From: Aeromonas rivipollensis
GTDB lineage: Bacteria > Pseudomonadota > Gammaproteobacteria > Enterobacterales > Aeromonadaceae
Direction of reading: 5' to 3'
Length of the DNA stretch: 64,000 nucleotides
Assembly: GCF_037811135.1 (NCBI RefSeq)
Contig: NZ_CP149130.1
Span: forward strand, 2,476,501 to 2,540,500
Each line of letters opens with the position of its first letter. The first letter of the stretch is position 1. The position numbers and the translations under genes are program-made. The notes under the pieces are model-generated. The model saw only the letters and a list, made by a program, of their open reading frames with translations, searched no databases and had not been told where the DNA came from. Shown in pieces: positions 39,601-48,124 of the stretch.

Positions 39601-40124
39601 TCTACATGGAGATGCTGGAGCAGGCGGTGGAGGCCCTCAAACATGGCAAGGAGCCGTCGCTCGAGCAGCTGATGAGCCAGCACACCGAGGTGGAGCTGCG
39701 CCTGCCCGCCCTCTTGCCGGACGACTACATCCCGGACGTCAACATGCGCCTCTCCATGTACAAGCGCATCGCCAGCGCCGCCGACGAGCAGGAGCTGCGC
39801 GAGCTGAAGGTGGAGCTTATCGATCGCTTCGGCCTGCTGCCGGAGCCGACCAAGACCCTCATGGAGATCGCGGCCTTCCGCCAGCGGGCCACGGCCCTTG
39901 GCATTCGCCGGGTGGAGATGAGCGATCGCGGCGGCTATCTGGACTTCACCCAGGAGACCAGGGTCAACCCGACCTATCTGGTAAAACTGCTCTCCGAGCA
40001 GCCACGTATCTATAAAATGGATGGACCTACCCGCTTGCGCTTCCAGGTACCGAACCAGGACAGGGCCATGCGCCTGAAACTGGTGGATGCCCTGCTGACG
40101 GATCTCGCCAGCCACAGCCTCTAG
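36666..40124 (+). CDS. mfd: transcription-repair coupling factor
   Basis: Mfd removes RNA polymerase stalled at DNA lesions and recruits UvrA. The 1152-residue product has the UvrB-like N domain (LLVTADTPSALRLEQELSF), the RNA polymerase interaction domain (LDHGVGRYLGLETL, about residues 490-560), the RecG-like translocase with Walker A GDVGFGKTEVAMRAA, DEEHRFG, TATPIPRTLNMAM and RGRVGRSHHQAYAYL, and the C-terminal TRCF domain. The length is usual (E. coli 1148). The start is ATG 36666, with an alternative ATG two codons on; the ribosome binding site is weak. Confidence 0.97.
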   Translation: MPMKLPALPAKAGQKLTLGKLVGSSLALVAARLTREANRPVLLVTADTPSALRLEQELSFLLADQGCPVLMFPDWETLPYDTFSPHQDIISQRLETLYTLPQMSSGVLIVPISTLMLRTAPQAYLDKYSLMVTSGQRLNLQQLRGRLAEAGYVAVEQVLEHGEFAARGSLLDLFPMGSSRPYRIDFFDDEVDSIRPFDPESQRSSEPVKSVSLLPAREFPTDEAAIELFRGQFREQFELSRAEGSVYQEVSKGRWPAGIEYYLPLFFSQTASLFDYLPDNTLLLTVGEIYPAAQRFWNDIGQRYEDRRWDNTRPLLPPQQIYLPVEQLFAALGQYGAVRLQEAATDGGAGQHDLPIAPLPDLQLDHSKEQPLLALSQFLQGFAGRTLFAVESEGRREGLGDLLARIKLQPKEFASLEKFVGSKARHGLLVSPLERGFLLEPAGAEALALITETELLGGKIRSKRQREKSKNLSSDAVIRNLGELTQGQPVVHLDHGVGRYLGLETLDAGGLPTEFLTLEYAGGDKLFVPVTNLHLISRYTGSDNPPSHKLGGEAWVKARRKAAEKVRDVAAELLDVYAIRAARAGFAFKHDKESYRQFAASFPFEETDDQLNAINAVLGDMCQAKSMDRLVCGDVGFGKTEVAMRAAFVAVHGGKQVAVLVPTTLLAQQHYDNFRDRFANWPVRVEVLSRFRSAKEQTAVLKELADGKVDIIIGTHKLLGSDLTFKDLGLLIVDEEHRFGVRQKEKIKALRADVDILTLTATPIPRTLNMAMSGMRDLSIIATPPAKRLAIKTFVRQHEPAVVREAVLRELKRGGQVYYLHNDVESIEKCASDLAELVPEARIGIAHGQMRERDLERIMSDFYHQRFNLLVCTTIIETGIDVPSANTIIMDRADHLGLAQLHQLRGRVGRSHHQAYAYLLTPHPKLMTKDAAKRLEAIASLEDLGAGFALATHDLEIRGAGELLGDDQSGQIESVGFTLYMEMLEQAVEALKHGKEPSLEQLMSQHTEVELRLPALLPDDYIPDVNMRLSMYKRIASAADEQELRELKVELIDRFGLLPEPTKTLMEIAAFRQRATALGIRRVEMSDRGGYLDFTQETRVNPTYLVKLLSEQPRIYKMDGPTRLRFQVPNQDRAMRLKLVDALLTDLASHSL

Positions 40125-40142
40125 CGGCAGCGAGTGCCAAAC

Positions 40143-40173
40143 AAAAAGGGAGCCAAATTGGCTCCCTTTTTTA
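40143..40173. terminator. bidirectional terminator between mfd and fbp
   Basis: The AAAAAGGGAGCC/GGCTCCCTTTTTT stem has a five-base loop, with A- and T-runs on both sides. Confidence 0.92.
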
Positions 40174-40203
40174 TCTGCCCATCGCAGGCACGACTTCCGG
40201 GCA

Positions 40204-41238
40204 TCACCCCTGATTGGCCGGATCCTCGTGGGCGGAGAACTCGCGCATAAAGGCCTCGGCCCGCTCCACCATCCTGGTGGAGCCGACGAAGTAGGGGGTA
40301 CGCTGGTGCAGCTCCGTGGGCTGGATGTCCATGATGCGGCCAAAGCCGTCGGACGCCTTGCCACCGGCCTGCTCCACCAGGAAGGCCATGGGGTTGCACT
40401 CATAGAGCAGGCGCAGCTTGCCGTTCGGGGAGTTGGTGCCGGACGGATAGATGTAGATGCCGCCCTTGAGCAGGTTACGGTGAAAATCCGACACCAGGGA
40501 GCCTATGTAGCGGGAGGTGTAGGGCCTGTGGGTCGCCTCGTCCCGCTCCTGGCAATATTTCAGGTACTTCTTCACCCCGTCCGGGAACTTGATGTAGTTG
40601 CCCTCGTTGATGGAGTAGATCTTGCCCTCCTCCGGGATGCGGATGTTCTCGTGGGAGAGGCAGAAGCAGCCGATGGAAGGGTCGTAGGTGAAACCGTTGA
40701 CCCCGAAGCCCGTGGTGTAGACCAGCATGGTGGAGGAACCATAGACCACGTAACCGGCGGCCACCTGGCGGTTGCCCGGTTGCAGGAAGTCCTCCAGGGT
40801 CACCCCGGCGCCCGGCTTGCTGACCCGGCGATAGATGGAGAAGATGGTCCCGACCGAGACGTTGACGTCTATGTTGGAGGAGCCGTCCAGGGGGTCTATC
40901 AGCACCACGTACTTGGAGTGGCGGGAGAGCTCGGAATCGAAGGAGACGAAGTCCTCCTCCTCCTCGGACGCCATGCCGCACACCTCGCCACGGGCCTCCA
41001 GCGCCGCCTTGAAGCGCTCGTTGGCGTAGACGTCCAGCTTCTGCTGCACCTCCCCCTGCACGTTTTCGGCCCCCATGGAGCCGATGATGTCCGCCAGCCC
41101 CGCCTTGTTGATCTCCCGGTTCACCACCTTGGCAGCCAGACGAATGGAGCTGAGCAAGGAGGTCAGCTCGCCGGTCGCGGTAGGGTAGTCCGCCTGCTTT
41201 TTGACGATGAACTCGCCCATGGTGATCATGTTTCGCAT
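40204..41238 (-). CDS. fbp: class I fructose-1,6-bisphosphatase
   Basis: This enzyme hydrolyses fructose-1,6-bisphosphate to fructose-6-phosphate in gluconeogenesis. The 344-residue product has the metal-binding [25 protein letters not shown], the [14 protein letters not shown] helix, ASEEEEDF and the [20 protein letters not shown] substrate site. E. coli Fbp has 332 residues; the extra length is at both ends. The ATG at 41238 has AAGGAAC at a good distance; a second ATG at 41229 is also possible. A LacI-family-like operator lies 33 bases upstream. Confidence 0.96.
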   Translation of the reverse strand: MRNMITMGEFIVKKQADYPTATGELTSLLSSIRLAAKVVNREINKAGLADIIGSMGAENVQGEVQQKLDVYANERFKAALEARGEVCGMASEEEEDFVSFDSELSRHSKYVVLIDPLDGSSNIDVNVSVGTIFSIYRRVSKPGAGVTLEDFLQPGNRQVAAGYVVYGSSTMLVYTTGFGVNGFTYDPSIGCFCLSHENIRIPEEGKIYSINEGNYIKFPDGVKKYLKYCQERDEATHRPYTSRYIGSLVSDFHRNLLKGGIYIYPSGTNSPNGKLRLLYECNPMAFLVEQAGGKASDGFGRIMDIQPTELHQRTPYFVGSTRMVERAEAFMREFSAHEDPANQG

Positions 41239-41598
41239 TCTTGTTCCTTTAAGATCGTTTCCGTTGGCCGTTGAAAACGTTTGCAAGTGTCGGCAAAAAA
41301 AGTGCCGATCCTCGGCAGCGTTGTTTTGTAACCTAATGTAACGCCTGTTTTTTGTTTTTGCAGCGAATTAAGCCGCCGTATAAATCGCCAGAAAACCCCG
41401 TCAGCAGGGGGCTTAGCGCTGAAAAACGGGCTTCAATCGGCGTCTTTCTTCATGTTAATTCGTGACAAGAATGTCATTTCCCCCCTCCCTCCCCATCCGG
41501 TTCTCTCCCCCGGCGTCCGCCACGCCCCCTCTTGAGATCTCCTCCTCAATCCAGCACACTGGCTCGGCTTTGGAAGCAAAAAAACATAAGGATATTCA
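41239..41598. other. divergent intergenic region between fbp and oppA
   Basis: The left part holds the operator-like site at 41271-41286. The right part is pyrimidine-rich and probably holds the oppA leader. No gene was seen. Confidence 0.5.
41271..41286. promoter_or_regulatory. LacI/GalR-family operator (PurR- or Cra-like) upstream of fbp
   Basis: TTGAAAACGTTTGCAA is a near-perfect palindrome centred on CG. Its reverse complement contains GCAAACGTTTTC, which fits the PurR core. A Cra site would be one base shorter per half. It shares the first 12 bases with the site before satP at 10849. Confidence 0.5.
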
Positions 41599-43215
41599 AT
41601 GAAAAGGACTCTCATTGCCGGCGCGGTTGCCGCCCTGATCTCCCTCCCCGCCCTGGCGGCCCAGGTGCCCGAAGGCACCAAGTTGCTGCCCAGTGCCCAG
41701 CAAACCTTCGTGCGCAACATAGGCACAGAACCCGCCTCCATCGATCCCCAGATGGTGGAAGAGAGCGCGGGCAGCGACATCGTCAACGATCTGTTCGAGG
41801 GGCTTTACACCCTGGATGGCGACGGCAAGCTGCAGGCGGCGGGCGCCCTTGGTTACGAACTCGATGACACCGGCACCGTCTACACCTTCAGGCTCAGACC
41901 CGATGCCAAGTGGTCCAACGGCGAGCCGGTGACGGCGGCGGATTACGTCTATGGCTGGCAGCGGGCGGCGGATCCCAAAAACGCCTCCAACTACGCCTGG
42001 TTCATCGAGCTGACCGGCGTCGCCAACGCCAGCGAGGTGGTGCAGGGCAAGAAGAGCCCGGAAACGCTGGGCATCAAGGCGCTCGATGATCACACCCTGC
42101 AGATCACTCTCAAGGCCCCGGTCCCCTTCTTCCTCAAGACCCTCTCCCACTACACCACCTTCCCGGCCCCCAGGGCGACCATCGAGAAGTTTGGTCATGA
42201 GTGGGTCAAGCCGGGCAACATCGTCTCCAACGGCGCCTTCGCCCTCAAGGAGTGGACCCCGAACGAGCGCCTCATCGCCGAGCGCAATCCCCACTACTGG
42301 GACAATGAGCACACTGTGCTGAACAAGGTGATCTATCTGGAGATCGTCTCCGATACCGCCGCCTACAACCGCTATCGCGCGAACGAGCTGCACTACACCA
42401 CCTATCCCCTGGAGCAGTATCAGCAGATCAAGCGCCAGAGCCCTGACGATCTGGTGAGCGCCCCCATGCTCGCCACCTACTACTACGTGTTCAACACCCA
42501 GCGCAAACCCTTCGACGACGTCAGGGTGCGCAAGGCGCTCTCCCTTGCCATCGACAGAGACACCATCACGGAGAAGATCCTGGGACAGGGACAGCTCTCG
42601 GCATTCAGCCTGACCCCGCCGAGCGTCGATGGCTTCGAGCTCAAGCGCCCGGCCAGCGAGCTGATGAGCAAGGAGGCGCGGATCACCCAGGCCAAGGCGC
42701 TGCTCGCCGAGGCGGGCTACGGGCCGCAAAATCCGCTGGATGTGGACATCCTCTACAACACCAACGAGGGGCACAAGAAGATAGCGCTGGCCATCTCCTC
42801 CATGTGGAAACACAACCTGGGGGTCAAGGCCGAGCTCAACAACATGGAGTGGAAGACCATGGTTTCGGCCCTGAACGAAGGGGATTTCGGGGTCAGTCGC
42901 TATTCCTGGAACGGGGATTACAACGATGCCTCCACCTTCCTCGACATCATGACCTCCAGCAGCAGCGCCAACAGCGGCAAGTGGTTCAACAAGAAGTACG
43001 ACGCCCTGCTGGCCAAGGCCCATGACGCCAAGGATCCGGCCGAGCGCAACCGGCTCTATCAGCAGGCCGAGGCACTGATCGACGAGGAGGCCCCCATAGC
43101 CCCCGTCTACTTCTATGTGAAGTCACGGCTGCTCAAGCCCTTCGTCAAGGGCTACCCCTACCATAACCCGCAAGATCTGGTCTATGCCAAGGACCTCTAT
43201 CTGACGGCGCAATAA
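41599..43215 (+). CDS. oppA: periplasmic oligopeptide-binding protein (OppA-like)
   Basis: This is an SBP family 5 protein that binds peptides for ABC import. The 538-residue precursor has a signal peptide with cleavage likely after LPALAA (about residue 21). The mature part begins QVPEGTKLLPSAQQTFVRN and contains the family signature region AKWSNGEPVTAADYVYGWQRAADPKNAS, and ends with EAPIAPVYFYVKSRLLKPFVKGY. It lies alone, with no oppBCDF beside it; the terminator follows within 15 bases. It may supply a permease encoded elsewhere. Confidence 0.9.
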   Translation: MKRTLIAGAVAALISLPALAAQVPEGTKLLPSAQQTFVRNIGTEPASIDPQMVEESAGSDIVNDLFEGLYTLDGDGKLQAAGALGYELDDTGTVYTFRLRPDAKWSNGEPVTAADYVYGWQRAADPKNASNYAWFIELTGVANASEVVQGKKSPETLGIKALDDHTLQITLKAPVPFFLKTLSHYTTFPAPRATIEKFGHEWVKPGNIVSNGAFALKEWTPNERLIAERNPHYWDNEHTVLNKVIYLEIVSDTAAYNRYRANELHYTTYPLEQYQQIKRQSPDDLVSAPMLATYYYVFNTQRKPFDDVRVRKALSLAIDRDTITEKILGQGQLSAFSLTPPSVDGFELKRPASELMSKEARITQAKALLAEAGYGPQNPLDVDILYNTNEGHKKIALAISSMWKHNLGVKAELNNMEWKTMVSALNEGDFGVSRYSWNGDYNDASTFLDIMTSSSSANSGKWFNKKYDALLAKAHDAKDPAERNRLYQQAEALIDEEAPIAPVYFYVKSRLLKPFVKGYPYHNPQDLVYAKDLYLTAQ

Positions 43216-43228
43216 GCCCCCCCGGATA

Positions 43229-43260
43229 GCAAAAGACCGCCTCCAAGGCGGTCTTTTCGT
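43229..43260. terminator. bidirectional terminator between oppA and the DMT gene
   Basis: The stem AAAAGACCGCC/GGCGGTCTTTT has a five-base loop. It abuts the stop codon of the - strand transporter. Confidence 0.93.
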
Positions 43261-44181
43261 TCAATCTTCCTGGCAACCGGCCATCGCGAGCCGGGCCCGC
43301 CGCCGCACCATCACAGGCTTGACCAGCAGCTGTGCCAGCAGCACCCCCAGCAGTGTCATGCCGCCGCCGATCAGGTGATAGCTGGTGAGCGTCTCTCCCA
43401 GCCAGCTGATGGCCAGGGCCGCCGTCATCACAGGCAACAGGTTCATGAAGATGGCGGTGCGGCTGGCCCCGAGCAGGGCTATCCCCTGCATCCAGAGCCA
43501 GGGGGAAAGGGCCGAGGTCGGGATCCCCGCATAGAGGATGAGCCAGAGCGCGCTGCCATCAGGCCACTTGCCATCCACCAACAGGTAGAAGGGGGTGAGG
43601 AACAGCAGGCTGCAGAGCACCTGGCCGTAGAGCATGGACCAGTTGTCGAGCCCCAGATCCCAGCGCTTGAGCAGCACGCTGTAGAGCGCATAGGTGGCCG
43701 CCGACAGCAGCATGTAGACGGATCCGATGTGGATGCCCTGGGTGAAGAGCCGGGTCGGATCCCCCTGCCCCAGCAGGATGGCGAGCCCCAGGATGGAGAT
43801 GACACCGCCGACGAGGGCCCCCCAGGTGGGGCGCTCGCGCAGCAGCCAGATGCTGAGCAGCACCGTCATCAGCGGGGTCAGCCCCATCATCAGCCCGATC
43901 TCGGTAGCCCCCAGGGTCTGGGCCGCGTAGTAGCCGAAGGTCTGGTTCAGCACCATGCCGAGCAGGGCCAGCATGGCCAGCCGGGAGAAACCGGCCCGCA
44001 GCTTGTCACGCATGCGCCAGGCCCGCCGTGCGAGGAAGGGGGTCAGCACCAGGGCCGCCACCATCCAGCGCGACCAGGCCAGGGCGGCCGGCGAGAGCAC
44101 CCCCACCGCCAGCTTGCTGACGATGCCGTTGCCGGCCCAGATGGCCATGCAGGAGAAGGGGAACAGGAAAGCAAGGGGCAT
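43261..44181 (-). CDS. DMT-superfamily transporter (EamA type)
   Basis: This is a probable inner-membrane exporter of unknown substrate. The 306-residue product has about ten hydrophobic helices arranged as two EamA repeats. The first begins MPLAFLFPFSCMAIWAGNGI, with SPAALAWSRWMVAAL, and ends at LGLAILLG. The second starts near GSVYMLLSAATYALYSVLLKRW and ends LLGVLLAQLLVKP. A basic C-terminal tail follows. The ATG at 44181 fits family N termini although the ribosome binding site is weak; 49 further in-frame codons upstream are not family-like. Confidence 0.85.
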   Translation of the reverse strand: MPLAFLFPFSCMAIWAGNGIVSKLAVGVLSPAALAWSRWMVAALVLTPFLARRAWRMRDKLRAGFSRLAMLALLGMVLNQTFGYYAAQTLGATEIGLMMGLTPLMTVLLSIWLLRERPTWGALVGGVISILGLAILLGQGDPTRLFTQGIHIGSVYMLLSAATYALYSVLLKRWDLGLDNWSMLYGQVLCSLLFLTPFYLLVDGKWPDGSALWLILYAGIPTSALSPWLWMQGIALLGASRTAIFMNLLPVMTAALAISWLGETLTSYHLIGGGMTLLGVLLAQLLVKPVMVRRRARLAMAGCQED

Positions 44182-44328
44182 CGCTATGTCCAGAGAAAGG
44201 GGGCGGATATTTCGCGGCAGTATAGAGAGGCAAACAGGATAAGCAAGCACGCTGATGCGGGGCGCGGCAACCTTATCCGAAAATCGATTTGAAGAGGCCT
44301 GAGAGGTGTCACAGAGGCCCAGATGCAA

Positions 44329-44353
44329 TCATGCCCGCACTGGGCGGGCATGA
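44329..44353 (-). terminator. hairpin after ytfK
   Basis: A 10-bp perfect stem (TCATGCCCGC/GCGGGCATGA) with a five-base loop lies 27 bases after the ytfK stop. There is only a weak T-rich tail on the - strand, so termination may be partial. Confidence 0.5.
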
Positions 44354-44379
44354 GGGGGAGATGACACCATAGATGCGAT

Positions 44380-44586
44380 TCAAGCGGCATCCATGTGCAG
44401 CCTCGATATCAGCTCGTTGACTTCGAGCACCGTCTGGCGGTGGGGAATATCGGCTTGCAGTGGCATCATCAGCAGGCCCGACTGGAAATCGAAGCGCCCC
44501 CTGCCGTGGATGTAGATCCGTCCCTTGAAGAAGGTTTTTACATGCTTTGCCACCATCAGTGGCAGGTACTTCTTGAACACTCTCAT
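44380..44586 (-). CDS. ytfK: YtfK (DUF1107), stringent-response activator
   Basis: In E. coli YtfK binds SpoT and raises (p)ppGpp under phosphate or fatty-acid starvation. The 68-residue product has the same length as E. coli YtfK and the same pattern: MRVFKKYLPLMVAKHVKTFFKGR against [23 protein letters not shown]-type starts, then a G-R-F-D-F segment and EVNELISRL near the end. The ATG at 44586 has AGAGG upstream; the TTG at 44595 is rejected. It lies downstream of sixA in a - strand row but with its own AT-rich upstream region. Confidence 0.88.
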   Translation of the reverse strand: MRVFKKYLPLMVAKHVKTFFKGRIYIHGRGRFDFQSGLLMMPLQADIPHRQTVLEVNELISRLHMDAA

Positions 44587-44699
44587 CGTTTGCAACCTCT
44601 TGCAGTTGTATCCGTATGACAGCAGCTTATGCGAGATAATTCCGTTAAATTTGTATAAAAAACCGGAAAAATCGATTCTCTCTTCCCCAAAAAACCAAT

Positions 44700-44724
44700 C
44701 TGTAACTTTTTATTAACTTTTACC
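44700..44724 (-). promoter_or_regulatory. PhoB-box-like direct repeat upstream of ytfK
   Basis: TAACTTTT occurs at 44703-44710 and again at 44714-44721, exactly 11 bases apart, with CTG before the first copy. Two 7-base units at 11-base spacing is PhoB geometry, but the units differ from the CTGTCAT consensus. It overlaps the sixA stop and lies about 115 bases before ytfK. Confidence 0.3.
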
Positions 44725-45187
44725 GTATTGTATGCGGTCCTTCCAGCCAGAGCAAGGCCCCCTTGCCATCTTGCCACTCGATGCAAGCCAACCCCGAGGT
44801 GGCAAACATGGGGGCACCCGCCGCCGGGCAGAGGCTCTGCACCAGATACCCGACCAGGGGCAGGTGGCTGACCATCAGGATGTTGTCGTGGGTCGCCGCC
44901 AGCGCGGTGAGATAACTCGCCACGAAGGCCGGATCCCCGTAGGGGGTGATCTCGCCGCTCTCCTCGACCTTGAGGGCCTCGGGCAGCTCGGCAGAGATCG
45001 CCTGCCAGGTCTGTCTGGCACGCAGGTAGTTGCTGTGGATCACCAGGCTCAGGGAGCCGGCCAGCTGAGGGGCCAACCAGCTCGCCATGTGGATGGACTC
45101 TTCGATGCCTTGCTCGGTCAGTGGACGCTGTTCATCAGTCTTTGCGTTCATGCCAGCCTGGCCATGACGCATGATGTAGATTTTCAT
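44720..45187 (-). CDS. sixA: phosphohistidine phosphatase SixA
   Basis: SixA removes phosphate from histidine, in E. coli chiefly from the NPr protein of the nitrogen phosphotransferase system. The 155-residue product has the RHG motif at residues 7-9 (IYIMRHGQA), IHSNYLRARQTW, and the second histidine in ILMVSHLPLVGYL. The length agrees with E. coli SixA (161). It is divergent from the M16 peptidase gene. Confidence 0.94.
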   Translation of the reverse strand: MKIYIMRHGQAGMNAKTDEQRPLTEQGIEESIHMASWLAPQLAGSLSLVIHSNYLRARQTWQAISAELPEALKVEESGEITPYGDPAFVASYLTALAATHDNILMVSHLPLVGYLVQSLCPAAGAPMFATSGLACIEWQDGKGALLWLEGPHTIR

Positions 45188-45349
45188 TACAACCTCGCCC
45201 AGGGGGCATGTTTAAATAGCGGAGGGATCTTACCCCGCCATCTCGGGGGAAACAATTGCGCTACCTCTCAGAAAAGGGTTTGCCTCGTGAGATAGCGGGG
45301 TCGATAATCATGTTTAAATTCAAATAAATTCACCGCGAGTCACGCCCCA
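45188..45349. other. divergent region between sixA and the M16 peptidase gene
   Basis: The 11-mer CATGTTTAAAT occurs twice (45207-45217 and 45309-45319), once near each gene. No promoter was assigned. Confidence 0.4.
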
Positions 45350-48124
45350 ATGAGCCCATATGCCAGTCCCAACGACCATCGGCGGTATCACTATCTGGAG
45401 CTGGCAAACCGGCTCAGGGTCTTGCTGATCTGCGATCCCGAGACCGATAAATCGGCCGCCTCCCTGGCCGTCAACACCGGCCACTTTGATGACCCTGTCG
45501 ATCGCCAGGGCATGGCCCATTTCCTTGAGCATATGCTGTTCCTCGGTACTCGTACTTATCCCAAACCCGGCGAGTACCAGCAGTTCATGAGCCGCCACGG
45601 GGGCAGCAACAACGCCTGGACCGGCACCGAGTTCACCAACTTCTTCTTCGATATCGACAACGGCTTCTTCGAAGCGGGGCTGGATCGCTTTTCCCAGTTC
45701 TTCATCTGCCCCACCTTCGCCCCCGAGTGGGTCGACAAGGAGCGCAACGCGGTCGACTCCGAATATCGCCTCAAGTTGCAGGACGATGTGCGCCGCAGCT
45801 ATCAGGTGCACAAGGAGACGGTCAACCCGGCCCACCCCTTCTCCAAGTTCTCGGTCGGCAACCTGGATACCCTGGCGGACTTGCCCGGCCGGGATCTGCG
45901 CTCCGACCTTATTGCGTTCTACGAAACCCACTACAGTGCGGATCGCATGGCACTCGTGATGCTCTCTCCGGCATCCATTGAAACCCAGCTGGCCTGGTGT
46001 GAGCGCTTCTTCAGCACAATTCCGGATCGCCGCCTGGGCCCCCCCGCCCTCACGGCGCCCCTCTACCGGCTCGATGATCTCGGCATCCGCATCCAGATAG
46101 CCCCGGTCAAGGAGACCCGCAAACTGGCGCTGACCTTCCCGCTGCCGAGCGTGGATGCCCTCTACGACAAGAAGCCCCTCACCTTCCTGAGCCACCTCAT
46201 CGGCTACGAAGGGGAAGGCAGCCTGCTCTCCCTGCTCAAGGCGAGAGGCTGGGTCAACCAGCTCGCCGCCGGAGGCGGCATCAGCGGCGCCAACTTCAAG
46301 GACTTCGGCATCAGCTTCGGCCTCACGCCCCTCGGGCTTGCCCATGTGGACGACATCATCGCCGCCCTGTTCGGCTACCTGAAACTCATCGAACGCCATG
46401 GCCTGCAGGCCTGGCGTTATGACGAGAAGCGCAGCGTGCTCGAATCCGCTTTCCGGTTCCAGGAGCGGGGCCGGGCGCTGGACACCGTCTCGGGGCTGGT
46501 GCTCAACCTGTTCAGCTATGCCCCGGACGATCTGCTCCACGGCGACTACATGATGCGCGAGTACGATGAGTCCCTGATCCGGCGCTTCCTCGCCAAGCTC
46601 ACCCCCCACAACCTGCGCGTCACCATACAGGCGCCGGAAGTGAGCACGGATCGCCTGGCCCGCTGGTATCAGACCCCCTACAGCGTCCAGGCCATCACCG
46701 AGGCCGAGAAGATCCGCTGGCAGCAGAGCGAGCCGGATCCCACCTTGCATCTGCCCTCCCCCAACCCCTTTATCAGCAACCGCCTCGACGCCAGAACGCC
46801 GTCCCTCAGTGCCGACATGCCGGCCTGCCTGGTCGACCGCCCCGGCTTTCGCCTCTGGCACCTGCACGAGCACCTGTTTGGGGTGCCCAAGGGGAGCCTC
46901 TATATCTCCATCGACAGCGAGCATGCGGTCAGAAGCCCGCGCCACATCGCCATGGCCAGGCTGGCGGTGGAGCTGCTCACGGATCACCTCAATGCCCTCA
47001 CCTACCCGGCCGAACTCGCCGGGCTCGGCTACCAGATCTATGCCCATCAGGGGGGCTTTACCATCAACCTGAGCGGCTTTGCCGACAAGCTGCCGCTGCT
47101 GCTCGACATGATCCTCGGCAACCGTACCCTGGGCTACCCGGATCCGGCGCGCTTCAGCGAAATCAAGGAGCAGCTCATCCGCAACTGGGAGAACCAGTCC
47201 AAGACCAGGCCCATCTCCCAGCTGTTCAACCAGCTCACCAGTTTGCTGCAACCGAACAACCCGCCGTTCGAGCAGCTGCTGCGCCACCTGCGCACCATAG
47301 CACTCGACGAAATGCCGGACTTCGTCGCCCGACTCTTTGCCGAGGTGCACATAGAGACCCTGGTGCACGGCGACTGGACCGCCGCCGAGGCGCTTGAGCT
47401 GGCCGCCCTGCTGGAGCGTCACCTCGGCGTCAGCAGCCAGCCCAGCGCGGAGACCCGCCGCCCCCTCATCTCCATCCAGGACAGGGGGACCCTCATTCGC
47501 GAGCAGGGGTGCGATCACGAAGACTCGGCGCTGCTGGTCTATTACCAGTCCCGCACCACCCGGGCGCGGGATCTCGCCTGCTTCACCCTGGCCAACCACA
47601 TCATGTCCTCCACCTTCTTCCACGAGCTGCGCACCCGCCAGCAACTGGGCTACGTGGTGGGGGCCGGCAACCTGCCCCTCAACCGCCACCCCGGCCTCAT
47701 CTTCTATATACAGTCGCCGGTGGCGGGGCCGCAGATCCTGCTGGACGCGGTGGAGGAGTTCATCGATCTCTTCCCGCTGGCCATGCTGGAGTTCACCGAG
47801 CAGCAGTGGCAGGACAGCAAGGCGGGCCTGCAGGCCCAGCTCAGCGAGCGGGATGCCAACCTGCGCAGCCGCGGTCAGCGGCTCTGGGTCAGCATAGGCA
47901 ACAAGGATCTGGGCTTCGATCAGCGGGAGCGGGTGCGCGAGGAGGTGGGCAGGCTCAGCCGCGCCGATCTGGTGCGCTTTATCACCCAGTTGCGCTCACG
48001 AACCTCGGATCGACTGATCCTCTGCAGCTATGGCCTGGGCCACGAGCACGACGAGCGGATCACCGGCCAGTTCATCGATGACCCACGTGCGTTCCGGCTC
48101 AATGCCGCCACCTTCGAGGCCTGA
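45350..48124 (+). CDS. M16 (insulinase/pitrilysin) family metallopeptidase
   Basis: This zinc peptidase of 924 residues has the inverted zinc motif HFLEH at residues 57-61 and the third ligand Glu138 in NAVDSEYRL, 77 residues on, as in pitrilysin. Four M16 domains are present: active (about 15-230), linker (HLHEHLFGVPKGSLY in the third) and a C-terminal inactive domain with TRQQLGYVVGAGNLPLNRHPG, the substrate-binding R-x-x-x-x-x-Y-type helix. There is no signal peptide, unlike E. coli protease III, so it should be cytosolic. The start ATG 45350 lacks a clear ribosome binding site. The neighbourhood with sixA is also seen in Vibrio. Confidence 0.92.
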   Translation: MSPYASPNDHRRYHYLELANRLRVLLICDPETDKSAASLAVNTGHFDDPVDRQGMAHFLEHMLFLGTRTYPKPGEYQQFMSRHGGSNNAWTGTEFTNFFFDIDNGFFEAGLDRFSQFFICPTFAPEWVDKERNAVDSEYRLKLQDDVRRSYQVHKETVNPAHPFSKFSVGNLDTLADLPGRDLRSDLIAFYETHYSADRMALVMLSPASIETQLAWCERFFSTIPDRRLGPPALTAPLYRLDDLGIRIQIAPVKETRKLALTFPLPSVDALYDKKPLTFLSHLIGYEGEGSLLSLLKARGWVNQLAAGGGISGANFKDFGISFGLTPLGLAHVDDIIAALFGYLKLIERHGLQAWRYDEKRSVLESAFRFQERGRALDTVSGLVLNLFSYAPDDLLHGDYMMREYDESLIRRFLAKLTPHNLRVTIQAPEVSTDRLARWYQTPYSVQAITEAEKIRWQQSEPDPTLHLPSPNPFISNRLDARTPSLSADMPACLVDRPGFRLWHLHEHLFGVPKGSLYISIDSEHAVRSPRHIAMARLAVELLTDHLNALTYPAELAGLGYQIYAHQGGFTINLSGFADKLPLLLDMILGNRTLGYPDPARFSEIKEQLIRNWENQSKTRPISQLFNQLTSLLQPNNPPFEQLLRHLRTIALDEMPDFVARLFAEVHIETLVHGDWTAAEALELAALLERHLGVSSQPSAETRRPLISIQDRGTLIREQGCDHEDSALLVYYQSRTTRARDLACFTLANHIMSSTFFHELRTRQQLGYVVGAGNLPLNRHPGLIFYIQSPVAGPQILLDAVEEFIDLFPLAMLEFTEQQWQDSKAGLQAQLSERDANLRSRGQRLWVSIGNKDLGFDQRERVREEVGRLSRADLVRFITQLRSRTSDRLILCSYGLGHEHDERITGQFIDDPRAFRLNAATFEA

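Noticed and set aside
45320-47689. 789-codon frame antisense to the M16 peptidase
   Set aside because: It is a shadow of a well-supported zinc peptidase gene and has no recognisable domains.
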